Shown piece by piece: positions 9,788 through 20,607 of a stretch of DNA of 64,000 nt; position 1 is the stretch's first letter, and each line of letters opens with the position of its first letter. The position numbers were made by a program, and so were the translations under genes. The notes under the pieces were generated by a model, which was given only the letters and a program-made list of their open reading frames with translations, ran no database searches and was not told where the DNA came from. The stretch is from the NCBI GenBank assembly GCA_028583605.1, contig CM053327.1, positions 45,558,059 through 45,622,058 of the forward strand, in the 5' to 3' direction. The stretch comes from Dastarcus helophoroides. Its lineage: Eukaryota > Arthropoda > Insecta > Coleoptera > Bothrideridae.

Positions 9788-12067
9788 ATGGCTTCCGATG
9801 ATCCACTACCAACGCTTTACGAGTATTATACGTCCGGAGGCATCACAAGCGGTTTAGTGGCTGATGGGGGAACATTCACCCTTAACAACAGAGGTATTCT
9901 AATACTAAGTGGGGCTCTCCATTATTTTCGTGTACCTCAAGAATATTGGAGGGATCGTCTTAGAAAAATGAGAGCTGCCGGACTAAATACCGTGGAAACT
10001 TACGTACCGTGGAACTTGCACGAACCATCCCCGGGAAATTATTATTTTGGGCCCGAAAAAGACGAATCGCCTCTTCAACGTTACCTCGACGTTAAGCTGT
10101 TTTTACAGACTGCTCAAGACGAGGATTTATTTGTTATATTGAGACCGGGGCCTTACATCTGTGCCGAATTAGACTTGGGTGGTTTACCCAGCTGGTTGCT
10201 AAGACATGACGATATAAAGTTGAGGTGTTCCGATCGAATATACATGAGATACGTCGATATGTATTTTCGAGAGTTGTTTAACGTAATCGTGCCGTTTCAA
10301 TTCTCAAAAGGTGGGCCGATTATAGCGTTTCAAATAGAAAATGAATACGGCAACGTAAACGTGGCTAATAAATCTGTGGATAAAAAATACTTGAATAGTT
10401 TAAAAGAAATTATGATTGATAATGGGGTTGAGGAATTATTGTTTACTTCCGATACGCCTTCCAATGGGTTTTCTGGATGTATTTCGAACGTTTTAGCGAC
10501 TGCAAACTTTCAGGTAGACGCGAGGATGGAGCTCGGGCTTTTAAAGGTGTTTCAGCCCGATAAAGCTTTGATGGCGATGGAATTTTGGACCGGGTGGTTC
10601 GACCATTGGGGTTCGAGGCATGAAACGAGAAGTTCTGATTTATTTAAAAAAACTTTAGAAGAGATTTTGCAAATGAACGCATCCGTCAATATGTATATGT
10701 TTCATGGTGGTACGACGTGGGGTTTTTTGAACGGAGCGAATCTATTCGATGGTAAATACGAGCCTGATACGACCAGTTATGACTACGATGCACCACTTTC
10801 GGAGCAAGGAAATTATACAGCAAAATATCAAATTACAAAGGCTTTGATTGAAAAATACAATCCTGTTAAAACTGTACTACCAGGGATGCCAGAAGAAACT
10901 AAAACTGTTGCTTATCCTTGCTTAAATATAAAATCGAGATTATCTTTTACAAGCGTTATTGACAACTTGGCAAGTTTTAATCATGAAAATTTGATAGCTT
11001 TTGAAAAAGTATTTTACAACACATGCGGATTCGGTTATGTGGTTTACAGATGTAAAAAACTTAATATTCCTGCAAAATCCAATTTGATGATAACTGCCAA
11101 AGTAAGGGATTGCGTAATGGTGTTGATAAACGGCAAATTGGTATCTCCGATACTACGCTCAAAAGACGATCTTCACGATTTTGGATATTGGTGTTCGAAA
11201 GAAAATGTACTAAATCTCGGAAATGTTGCCTACGAAGGAGCTACGTTGGATTTGGTGGTTGAAAACTGGGGGCGAGTCAACTATGGGACTTTGGAGGAAT
11301 TGAGTCAACAACGGAAAGGTCTCTACGACGGTTACGTCTACTTGAATAACAAACCGTTATCTGGTTGGTATATATACCATTATTGCGGAACTGAACATAC
11401 AACTAACAGTACAATAAATGGAGCAATATTTAGGGCCAACCTAACCACCAACGAGAGTAAATTAAAGGCACAACCCACCGAATCAGGCGGCGGTACTAAC
11501 CCATTATTTGGTAAAACTGGATTGTTCACATCGTCAGATTCGAGCATTTTAGTAAATAAAAGTGTCTTTGGATCAAATTCGAGTAATAGCTCTCAAACGA
11601 TAAGTTCCAAGAGTCAACATGGTTTTCAATTTCAAGTAACGCAACCTGCTTTGAGTTTGGGCACTGTTAACAGTATGTCGTTTTCGTCATCGCCGCTTGT
11701 TATTCCTGCTAGCGAAAACACTTCCGCTGATAAAGTTCCTGTCAATAAAACGGAGCGCGAGGAAATGCCCGCTTTTGAATTTTTAAGCAGCGATAGTTTT
11801 GGACCTGCGATATTCCAGGCTCAGTTGGAATTAACCGATGAGCCCTGTGATACCTTTTTAGATATGAGATATTGGATGAAAGGGGTCGTTAGTATTAATG
11901 GATTTTGCATAGGGAGATATTGCCATTTGGGGCCGCAACAAATGCTCTACGTTCCCGCTCCGTTTTTAAAACGAGGTCGCAACGACATCGAGATATTTGA
12001 ACACTTTGCGGCTGACAACATGTTACGTTTTTCCAAAAAACCGATTTGGGATTCCCCCGATCGTTAG
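9788..12067 (+). CDS. GH35 beta-galactosidase-like protein with FG-rich insertion
   Basis: 759 residues from the ATG at 9788. An upstream in-frame extension has only a TTG start and contains a likely splice acceptor (TTGTTTCAG ending 9779), so the ATG is preferred. The GH35 barrel is clear: GALHYFRVP, PWNLHEP, RPGPYICAELDLGGLP, then the acid/base Glu186 in GGPIIAFQIENEYG and the nucleophile Glu265 in MAMEFWTGWFDHWG. Beta-sandwich domains follow, ending in PCDTFLDMRYWMKGVVSING and IGRYCHLGPQQMLYVPAPFL. Residues about 550-675 are an added Ser/Asn/Thr-rich stretch with NPLFGKTGLF and KSVFGSN, foreign to the family. No signal peptide is visible, unlike lysosomal or secreted relatives. Intronless, whereas animal homologues are usually multi-exon, so a retrogene origin is possible. 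It would remove terminal beta-galactosyl residues if active. Confidence 0.9.
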   Translation: MASDDPLPTLYEYYTSGGITSGLVADGGTFTLNNRGILILSGALHYFRVPQEYWRDRLRKMRAAGLNTVETYVPWNLHEPSPGNYYFGPEKDESPLQRYLDVKLFLQTAQDEDLFVILRPGPYICAELDLGGLPSWLLRHDDIKLRCSDRIYMRYVDMYFRELFNVIVPFQFSKGGPIIAFQIENEYGNVNVANKSVDKKYLNSLKEIMIDNGVEELLFTSDTPSNGFSGCISNVLATANFQVDARMELGLLKVFQPDKALMAMEFWTGWFDHWGSRHETRSSDLFKKTLEEILQMNASVNMYMFHGGTTWGFLNGANLFDGKYEPDTTSYDYDAPLSEQGNYTAKYQITKALIEKYNPVKTVLPGMPEETKTVAYPCLNIKSRLSFTSVIDNLASFNHENLIAFEKVFYNTCGFGYVVYRCKKLNIPAKSNLMITAKVRDCVMVLINGKLVSPILRSKDDLHDFGYWCSKENVLNLGNVAYEGATLDLVVENWGRVNYGTLEELSQQRKGLYDGYVYLNNKPLSGWYIYHYCGTEHTTNSTINGAIFRANLTTNESKLKAQPTESGGGTNPLFGKTGLFTSSDSSILVNKSVFGSNSSNSSQTISSKSQHGFQFQVTQPALSLGTVNSMSFSSSPLVIPASENTSADKVPVNKTEREEMPAFEFLSSDSFGPAIFQAQLELTDEPCDTFLDMRYWMKGVVSINGFCIGRYCHLGPQQMLYVPAPFLKRGRNDIEIFEHFAADNMLRFSKKPIWDSPDR

Positions 12068-12089
12068 GGTTTCAGTTGAGGTTTTTTCT

Positions 12090-12095
12090 AATAAA
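12090..12095 (+). terminator. poly(A) signal of the GH35 gene
   Basis: AATAAA 23 bp after the stop codon, followed by T-rich and TG-containing sequence. This makes for a very short 3' UTR. Confidence 0.6.
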
Positions 12096-12329
12096 TATTT
12101 GTCTAAACGTAAATATATTATCTTTGACGCCAAATATGTTTATTGGATGATATTTTTATTACATTTTATGTATTTTATTGGTTGATATTTTTACTACACT
12201 TTATGTATTCTTTATTAAATTTAAAATATTCTTCTAGCGTTTTAATTTCTCGAAAACCAAAACGAAAGCGAATGCTATTGAAATCTCCCACTTCAGGATT
12301 GAGCGATGTATCACATTTTTTTATCGTAT

Positions 12330-12640
12330 TGTAACAAAATGTAATTATAGAATTTAGTACCTAAGGAATTTTTCTAGAAAAATTTGATAAGAGGAAGCGG
12401 CCGCGATAATGAAGCAAGCGGCGGATAAGCGCCCCAGAAATTTCCGCGAACGTTAAGCCTTATCTCTATGGATTTAGTCTAGAATACCGGAAAGGTATAT
12501 AAATGCGGTCGGTTTTCCCTAACTTATTCATTGACTGACTAACTCTGGTTAGTCAGTCAAGTTAGTTCACTAAACAGTGTTAATTACTTGGTCACTTACG
12601 TGAATAACAATTGAGGCGTTTTGTGCAAAAGTGGCCCAAG
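12330..12640 (+). mobile_element. gypsy-type LTR fragment, 5' portion
   Basis: Starts TGTAACAAAATG and includes GCGGCCGCGATAATG and TATATAAATGCGGTCGG, as in the intact LTRs, but lacks the poly(A)-signal end. After about 12600 it passes into a ~37-bp stretch (12602-12638) that is the inverted copy of 13322-13361. It appears to be part of an older LTR broken by later rearrangement and insertion. Confidence 0.65.
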
Positions 12641-12947
12641 TAAATCCATGGAAATACAACGAAAATCAACAAAGAAAAGTAATTTTTAATACATAAAGCA
12701 AATTGAATTATTGCTGCGCCATCTGCTAAGTAGTAAAAGCATTGCATTGCACGGTCAATGGTTGCACTTACAGATGTCAACGTTCTGACTAAAATAAACC
12801 GAAAATCAGGAAATGAATTTTGCAGAAATAAGCTTAATCTTCCAGGAAATGGAATTAGAAAAAAGTAAACTTTAACAGAAATTTTCAAGGTTAGAGAAGA
12901 AAGGAAGTTTTGAGGTAAAAGCTTAACTTTAGGACCAAAATGTATAT

Positions 12948-13311
12948 TGTAACGCAATGTAAATAGATGGAATAGAATTTAGAATAGAATTGTAGAATTT
13001 AGTACATAAGAAAAGTTTCTAGAATGACCTGATAAGGGCGACCGCGATAACGAAGCAAACGGCAGATAAGCGTTCCCGAAATTTCGGCAAACGATAAGTT
13101 TTATCTGCCGGCTGTTCTAGAACCCGGATGCCAAAACTATATAAGGCGGTCAGCTTCCCTCGAGTCAGTCAGTTAGAGTCAGTGTAATTAGTGAGTTAGT
13201 AGAAGTCAATAATGAGTTAATTGTTCAATTGTGGTGATCCGAGTTGAGTTCGGTAATAAAGTGGATATAATCCATCACGTGTAATCGATTCGAATCGATA
13301 AGCCCGTAACA
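12948..13311 (+). mobile_element. solo LTR, gypsy type, 364 bp, promoter and poly(A) signal intact
   Basis: Bounded by TGTAACG and CGTAACA, flanked by the 4-bp duplication ATAT (12944-12947 and 13312-13315). TATATAA lies at 13138-13144, a TCAGTCAGTTAG initiator-like tract about 30 bp later, and AATAAA at 13255-13260. This is the best preserved copy and shows the U3-R-U5 order of the family in forward orientation. Confidence 0.88.
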
Positions 13312-13321
13312 ATATGTTGGT

Positions 13322-13416
13322 TAGGCCACTTTTGCACTAAATGCCCCAATTGTAGTATTCCGAGTTCATTTTGGAAATAAAGTGTCTTCGCTTCTTCGAA
13401 TCGATAACGCGCAACA
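13322..13416 (+). mobile_element. gypsy-type LTR fragment, 3' portion
   Basis: Contains CCGAGTTCATTTTGG, AATAAAGTG (near 13375) and the end CGATAACGCGCAACA, matching the 3' end of the intact LTRs. With 12330-12640 it may be the other end of one older LTR, split by the material between, including the younger solo LTR. No matching duplication was found at the outer ends. Confidence 0.6.
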
Positions 13417-13510
13417 ATTTAATAATTAATACAAAATAGTCGATTGTTTAATTAGTTAAAAACATAATCCACAACACGATTTCGTTCTTGGTCTATAATA
13501 TTTCGTAAAC

Positions 13511-14735
13511 GACCATATTTCCCTTTTTTCCTTCGTTTTGAATGTTTTAATTGTTGTAGTAAAGAGCTGCAAGATTGGTTTTGGTCTAAGAATATTGCAG
13601 TAATTGCATGCGAACGTTATTTTATTTTGAATAATCTAATCCAGTTGTGTATCTACGTGAAAAAAATTGGGTGCATCATTCTTTTTTTAAAATAGATTCC
13701 TTTGTATAATGTACTGTCTAGGGATGTCGATTCTTCTTTAAAATAATCAATTTTTGGACCAATTCGAATCGTGAATCGTGAGCAAAAGAATCGACTTAGG
13801 TGCTGAAAGATCGATTCCTGACCATATTGCCCTTTTTTCTTTCGTTTTTAATGCTTCAATTGTAGTAAAGGGCTGCAAGACTGGTTTTGGTCTAAGAATA
13901 TTACAGTAATTACAGGCGAACGTTATTTTATTTTGAATAATCTAATCTGGTTGTGTATTTACGTGAAAAAAATTGGGTGCATCATTCTTTTTTTAAAATA
14001 GATTCCTTTGTATAATGTACTGTCTAGGGATGTCGATTCCTCTTTAAAATAATCGATTTTTGGACCAATTCGAATCGTGAATCGTGAGCAAAAGAATCGG
14101 CTTGGGTGCTGAAAGATCGATTCCTGACCATGTTGCCCTTTTTTCTTTCGTTTTTAATGCTTCAATTGTAGTAAAGGGCTCCAAGACTGGTTTTGGTCTA
14201 AGAATATTACAGTAATTACAGGCGAACGTTATTTTATTTTGAATAATCTATAGTTGTGTATCTACGTGAAAAAAATTGGGTGCATCATTCTTTTTTTAAA
14301 ATAGATTCCTTTGCATAATGTACGGTCTAGGGATGTCGGTTCCTCTTTAAAATATTCGATTTTTGGACCAATTCGAATCGTGAATCGTGAGCAAAAGAAT
14401 CGGCTTGGGTGCTGAAAGATCGATTTCTGACCATATTGCCCTTTTTTCTTTCGTTTTTAATGCTTCAATTATAGTAAAGGGCTGCAAGGCTGGTTTTGGT
14501 CTAAGAATATTACAGTAATTACCGGCGAAGGTTATTTTATTTTGAATAATCTAATCTAGTTGTGTATCTACGTGAAAAAAATTGGGTGCATCATTCTTTT
14601 TTTAAAATAGATTCCTTTGCATAATGTACTGTCTAGGGATGTCGATTCTTCTTTAAAATAATCGATTTTTGGACCAATTCGAATCGTGAATCGTGAGCAA
14701 ACGAATCGGTTTGGGTGCTGAAAGATCGATTTCCG
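13511..14735. repeat. tandem satellite, 4 copies of ~306 bp
   Basis: Units begin at GACCAT near 13511, 13820, 14126 and 14429 (spacings 309, 306, 303). Each holds TTTTAATGCTTCAATTGTAG, TAAAATAGATTCCTTTG and AATTCGAATCGTGAATCGTG. Later units are nearly identical; the first differs most. No coding frame. No fifth unit is seen on either side. Confidence 0.93.
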
Positions 14736-15004
14736 ATTAATCGCCTCGTTGGTGAAATTTACAACCAAGTAAAAATCTTGCGTAGTGCCACCTTGTGATA
14801 AGTAGAAACATTGCAGTTTAATTTTGAAAGTTTTCCGTCGGATTTTAAACACTTAATATTCATATTTTAATTATTTATTCCTAATTAGACAGATCCGCTA
14901 CATATCTTTCTGCTTTGTTTTTTATCTACGTATTTTTGGTTTTTTTTACGAAGATCTAAAACGGGCATTCATTTAAAAAAATATATTTAGAAATATAAAG
15001 TTTA
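14736..15004. other. short spacer between arrays
   Basis: No gene or repeat is recognised; it joins the 306-bp satellite to the 20-bp minisatellite. Confidence 0.5.
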
Positions 15005-15840
15005 AACTGGAAATTTTGACTTCTTTTCTCGAAATTTCGACTTTTTTTTCGAAATTTCAACTTTTTTTTTGGAATTTCGACTTTTTTTTTCGAAATTTCG
15101 ACTTGTTTTGAAGAAATTTGATAGATAAAGTCGAAATTTCGCCCTTAATTTCGAAATTTTAGGTTTTTCTTCCCGAAATTTCGATGTAAGTCGAAATTCC
15201 TTATTCTATAGTTAGATTAGGCTGATGGCAGTTGAGCCCCACCGACATTTAGTATATAAGACTATATTCTAAGCAACAACCCCTTTACAATTTAATATTG
15301 ACACCTAGCATTAGAGTACGTTCAGTAATTTCAATTTTTTATTACCCAAAATGTCGACTTTTTTCTTGACAATTTCAAGGTTAAAGCAAATAGTCGAAAT
15401 TTTGACTTCGAAGTCGACATTTTCCAAAAGCGTAAAAAGGACATTGATTAGAAAAAAATATGTCGAAATAGTCGAAATTTCGACTTCGAAGTCGACATTT
15501 TACAAAAGCGTAGAAAGGCATTGATTTAAAAAAATTACATTTAGAAATTTCCATATTTTACAAAAGCGTAAAACGGACGTTGATTAGAAAAAAATATGTT
15601 TAGATTTTTACATTTTTCTCGAAATATGATTTTTTTTTGAAATTTCGACCTTTTTTCTCAAAATTTCGACTCTAATCTCGAAATTTCGACTTTAATCTCG
15701 AAATTTCGACTTTAATCTCAAAATTTCGACTTTAATCTCGAAATTTCGAATTTAAAGTCAAAATTTTTACCTTTTTCTTAAAATTCCGAGATTGATATCG
15801 AATTTTTTCTCGAAATTTCGAGAATAATTCGAAATTTCTA
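15005..15840 (-). repeat. 20-bp minisatellite, T-run polarity
   Basis: Degenerate tandem copies of TCGAAATTTCGACTTTTTTT, the reverse complement of the unit filling 15960-18941. It is interrupted at about 15200-15350 and 15410-15600 by unrelated sequence. The self-complementary 12-mer TCGAAATTTCGA sits in each good unit. Confidence 0.85.
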
Positions 15841-15959
15841 TACTCTATGTTTAAATTAGGCTGATGACGGTTGCGTCTACCTCTCCTCTCTCCCAACAAC
15901 CTTGACAGTTGGTAGTAGGGTTCGTTAAATACTATTTTGAATTAGCAAATTTTGGTGTT

Positions 15960-18941
15960 TCTTCTATAAACTTCGAGATTAAAGTTAAAATTTCGAGAAA
16001 AAAGTCGAGCTTTTCAGATCAAGGTAGAAATTGCGAGGAAAAAGTCGAAATTTTGAGGAGAACGTCGAAATTTCGAGAAAAAGGTCTACATTTCGAAATA
16101 TTTCGAGAAAAAAATTGAAATTTGAGATAAAATCCGAGATTTCGAGAAAAAAGTCGAAATTTCAACTTTTAAATCGAAATTCCGTAATTAAGATCGAAGT
16201 TTCGAGAAAAAAGTCGGAATTTAAGAAAAAAGACGAAATTTCGACCTTATAAGGTGAACATTTCAAGAAAAAAGTCTAAATTTGAGGAAATAGTCGAATT
16301 TTTTTTAAAAAAGTCGAAATTTCAAGAATATAGTCGAAATTTCGATGTTAAGATCAAAATTTTGGAAAAAAAATCGATATTTAAAAAAAAAAGTCGAACT
16401 TTTCAGATCAAGCTCGAAATTTCGAGAAAAAAGTCGAAATTTGAGGAGAACGTCGAAATTTCGAGAAAAAAGTCTAAATTTCGAGAAATAAGTCTAAATT
16501 TTGAAATATTTCGAGAAAAAAGTTAAAATTTGAGATAAAATCCGCGATTTCGAGAAAAAAAGGTGAAAATTTCGAGAAAATAGCCGAAATTTCGAGGAAA
16601 AACTCGAAATTTGCGAAAAAAGTCGAAATTTCGAGGAAAAACTCGAAATTTGCGAAAAAGTCGAAATTTCGAGAAAAAAAGTCAAAATTTCAAGAAAAAA
16701 AGTCGAAATTTTAAGTTTAAAGTCTAAATTTCGAAATATTTCAAAAAAAAGTCGAAACTTAAGAAAAAAATCGAAATTTAAGAAAAAAGTCGAGATTTCG
16801 AGAAAAAAGTCGTAATTTCGAGAGACAAAAAGTCGAAATTTTGAGTTTAAAGTCGAAGTTTCGATATTAAGGTAAAAATTTCGAGAGAAAAGTCGAAATT
16901 TCAAGGAAAAACTCGAAATTTGCGAAAAAAGTCGAAATTTCTAGAAAAAAAGTCGAAATCTTAAGTTTATAGTCGAAATTTCAAGAAAAATGTCAATTTT
17001 CGATATTAAATTCAAAATGTCGAAAAAAAAGTCGAAATTTGAGAAAAAAAAAAAAAATTTCGAGAAAAAAGTTGAAATTTAAGAAAAAGGTCGAGATTTC
17101 GAGAAAAAGGTCGAAATTTGCGAAAAAAGTCTAAATTTCGAGAAAAAAAGTCGAAATTTTGAGTTTAAAGTCGAAATTCCAAAATATTTCGAGAAGAAAG
17201 TCGAAATTTAAAAAAAAAAGTCGAAATTTCGGAAAAAAAGTCAAAATTTCGGGAAAAAAACTCGAAATTTCGAGAAAAAAGTCGAAATTTCAAGAAAAAA
17301 AGTCGAAATTTCGAGAAAAAAGTCGAAATTTCAAAAAAAAGTCAAAATTTGCGAAAGAAGTCTAAATTTCGAGAAAAAAAGTCAAAATTTTTAGTTTAAA
17401 GTCGAAATTTCGAGAAAAATGTCGAAATTTCGAGAAAAAAGTCGAAATTTAAGAAAAAAGTCGAGTTTGCGAAAAAAAAGTCAAAATTTCTATGAAAAAA
17501 GTCGAAATTTCGAAAAAGAAGTTGAAATTTCAAAAAATAATAATAGAATTTGCCAAAAAAGTCGAAATTTTTAGAAAAAAGTTGAAATTTTGAGTCTAAA
17601 GTCGAAATTTAAGAAAAAAAGTCAAGATTTCGATAAAAAAATCAAAATTTCTAGAGAAAAAGTCAAAATTTTGAAAAAAAAGTCGAAATTTTGAAAAAAA
17701 AGTCGAAATTTTGAGAATAAAGTCGAAATTTCGTGAAAAAAAGTCAAAATTTGCAAAAAAAGTCTAAATTCCGAGAAAAAAAGTCGAAATTTTGAGTTTA
17801 AAGTCGAAATTTTGGGAAAAATGTCGAAATTTTGAGAAAAAAGTCGAGATTTCGAGAAAAAAGTCAAAATTTTTAGAAAAAAAGTCGAAATTTCGAGAAA
17901 AAGGTCGAAATTTTGAGTTTAAAGTCGAAATTTCGAGAAAAAAAGTCGAAATTGCGGGAAAAATGTCGAAATTTTGAGAAAAAAGTCAAAATTTAAGAAA
18001 AAAGTCGAGATTTCGATAAAAAAGTCAAAATTTCTAAACGAAAAGTCGCAATTTTGAAAAAAAAGTCGAAATTTTGAGAATAAAGTCGAAATTTCGTGGA
18101 AAAAAGTCAAAATTTGCAAAAAAAAAGTCGAAAATTCCGAAAAAAAAAAAAAAGTCGAAATTTGAGTTTAAAGTCGAATTTGGGAAAAAATGTCGAAATT
18201 TGAGAAAAAAGTCGAGATTTGAGAAAAAAAAGTCGAAATTTTTAGAAAAAAAATCGAAAATTTTGGAGAAAAAAGTCGAAATTTCGAGAAAAAAAAAAAA
18301 GTCGTAATTTTGAGTTTAAAGTCGAAATTGGGGGAAAAATGTCGAAATTTTAAGAAAAAGTCAAAATTTAAGAAAAAAGTCGAGATTTCGATAAAAAAAG
18401 TCGAAATTTTGAGAATAAAGTCGAAATTTCGTGAAAAAAAGTCAAAATTTTGCAAAAAAAAAAGTCTAAATTTCGAGAAAAAAAAGTCGAAATTTTTGAG
18501 TTTAAAGGTCGAAATTTTGGGGAAAAATGTCGAAATTCCGAGAAAAAAGTCGAGAATTTCGAGAAAAAAGTCAAAATTTCTAGAAAAACAGTCGAATTTC
18601 GAGAAAAAGTCGAAATTTTGAGTTTAAGTCGAAACTTCAAAATATTTCGAGAAAAAAGTCGAAATTTTGAGAATAAGGTCAAAAATTCGAGAAAAAAAAT
18701 GTCGAAATTTTAGTTTAAAGTCGAAATTTGCGGGAAAAAATTTCGAAATTTTGAGAAAAAAGTCGAAATTTAAGAAAAAAGGTCGAGATTTCGAGAAAAA
18801 AGTCAAAATTTCTAGGAAAAAAGAAAGTCGAAATTATGAGAAAAAAGTCGAAATTTTGAGAATAAAGTCGAAGTTTCGAGAAAAAAAAAGTGAAAATTTG
18901 CGAAAAAAGTCCAAATTTCCAGAAAAAAAAGTAAAAATTTT
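15960..18941 (+). repeat. 20-bp minisatellite, A-run polarity, ~3 kb
   Basis: Well over 100 degenerate copies of AGTCGAAATTTCGAGAAAAA, unit 19-21 bp because the A-run varies. Sporadic higher-order blocks recur, such as a TTTTGAGTTTAAAGTCGAAA phrase about every 150-250 bp. All frames across it (Lys/Phe/Ser/Arg-rich) are non-coding by-products. The array runs into an assembly gap. Confidence 0.95.
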
Positions 18942-18951
18942 NNNNNNNNNN
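18942..18951. other. assembly gap (10 N)
   Basis: Ten N bases at the right edge of the minisatellite. A placeholder of fixed size is likely, so the true distance and the array length are unknown. The sequence resumes ACCTAACCTAACG, only two units of the CCTAA telomere-type pentamer. Confidence 0.95.
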
Positions 18952-19258
18952 ACCTAACCTAACGACTTCTATCGTTTAAACGAATACTCGAAGGCCAGTT
19001 TAAAAGCCAAATTCGGTAGCAGTTTCTCAAAATTGACTAAAATAGAGACATTTTAAATTTATTTCAGATGATTGATAAGGTAAATTATATTGATAAAGTT
19101 TCACTCTTTATATTATCACATCGGCCCAAACGAGGGTTCCTCCCAGGGGTGTACGAATCTCAGCCTTTAATAAGAAGAGGCTCTTTCCCCAACGCTAGCC
19201 GGCGATTGTGAAGGAAGTTATTTCATGCACTAGTAGTGGCACTTAGGGGGACCGGTGT
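18952..19258. other. unique-looking spacer
   Basis: Complex sequence between two array regions. It contains moderate-GC text (CATCGGCCCAAACGAGGG, GCTAGCCGGCGATTG) with no open frame of note. It is not recognised. Confidence 0.4.
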
Positions 19259-19528
19259 ACTATGATGTACGTATGATGTACTTACGATGTACGTATGGCG
19301 GACGTATGATGTACGTATGGTGTACGTATGGCGTACGTATGATGTACGTATGATGTACGTATGGCATACGTATGATGTACGTATGATGTACGTATGATGT
19401 GCGTATGGTGTACGTATGACGTACGCATGGTGTACTTATGACGTACGTATGATGTACGTATGATGTACGTATGACGTACGTATAATGTATGTATGATGTA
19501 CGTACGTATGATGTACGTACGTAAAGAT
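19259..19528. repeat. 11-bp array, GTACGTATGAT units, block 1
   Basis: Tandem GTACGTATGAT with frequent GGT/GCG variants (TATGGTGTACG, TATGGCGTACG). Each unit contains the palindrome TACGTA. A second, larger block of the same repeat lies at 20608-21255, on the other side of a G-rich array. Confidence 0.93.
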
Positions 19529-19529
19529 C

Positions 19530-20605
19530 GTGGTGCGGGGTCCGGGGTCCGACGCCCGGGGATAAAAGGCCAAGGACCGGGGTGCGGGGTCCGGCTTCTG
19601 GGGTCCGAAGTTCAAGGACCGGGGTCCGGGGCCAAAGACCGGGGTATTTTGTCCGGGGACCGGGGTCCGGGGTTCGGGTACCGTAGTTCGGGGACCATAG
19701 TTCGGGGTCCGGGGACCGTGGTCTGGAGACCGTGGTCTTGGGATACCGTGGTTTGGGGAACGTGGTCCGGAGTGCAGGAGCTGGGGTGCGGAAACCGGGG
19801 ACCGGGGTCCGGGGAGCGGGGCCTGGGGTCCGAAAACCAAGGTCCGAAGACCGGGGTCCGGGGACCCATGACCGGGGTCCATGGTCCGGGTACCAGGGTC
19901 CGGGGACTGAAGTTCGGGGATTGGGGTCCAGGGCTCGGGGTCCGGGGTCTGGGAACTGGGAAACGGGGTGCTCGGACCGGGGTGCGGGGTCACGCGTTCG
20001 ATGTCCGGCGTTCGATGTCTGAGGTCCGGGGAACGGGGTCCGGAAACCAGGGTCCGGAGTCCAAAGACCAGGGTATATGTTCCTGGGACCGGAATCCGGA
20101 GTCTGGGGTTCGGAGACCGTGGTCCTAGGTCCGGGAACCGTGGTTCGGGGTCCGGGGACCGGGGTCCGGATTCCGCTGACCGGGGTGTGGGGACCGGGGT
20201 GCCGGCACCGAGTGCTGGGATGCGGGCACCGGGGTCCAAAGTCCGAGGTCCAGAGACCGGGGACCGAGGACCGGAGTCCATGGTCCGGGGGAGGGGGTCC
20301 GGGGTTTGGAGACCGTTGTGCCGGGTTTGGAGACCGTTGTCCGGAGACTGCGGAGAATTGTGATCCCGCGGTCCGTGGTTCAGGACCGGGGTGCGGGGAC
20401 CTGGGTCCGAAAACCAAGGTCCGAAGATTGGGGTCCGGGGACCAAAGACCGGGGTCCATGGTCCGGGTACCAGGGTCCGGGGTCTGGGGTTCGGGAACCG
20501 TGGTCCGGAGACCGCGGACCAAGGTCCGGGGACCGAAGTTCGGTGTCCGGAGTCCAGGGACCGGAGTGCGGGGACCGTGGTACGGGGACCGGGGTGCGGG
20601 AACCG
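19530..20605 (+). repeat. G-rich array, (A/T)CCGGGG units
   Basis: About 1.1 kb of degenerate 7-bp units read as ACCGGGGTCCGGGG, highly GC-rich in an AT-rich genome. Runs of GGGG at 3-base spacing recur (for example 19655-19678), giving G-quadruplex potential on this strand. The long frames across it (up to 420 codons on the minus strand) exist only because the repeat lacks stop triplets. Confidence 0.93.
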
Positions 20606-20607
20606 AT

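Noticed and set aside
16031..18957. Many 60-140-codon Lys/Phe/Ser-rich frames in the 20-bp minisatellite
   Set aside because: They follow the repeat period, overlap on both strands and lack any gene context.
18952..18965. CCTAA telomere repeat next to the gap
   Set aside because: Only two units, not enough for a telomere or an interstitial telomeric block.
19260..20522. A 420-codon open frame on the minus strand and several 100-280-codon frames on both strands in the GC-rich arrays
   Set aside because: The repeat unit has no stop triplets in several frames; the predicted proteins are Pro/Gly/Arg/Asp repeats that mirror the DNA unit, and frames are open on both strands at once.
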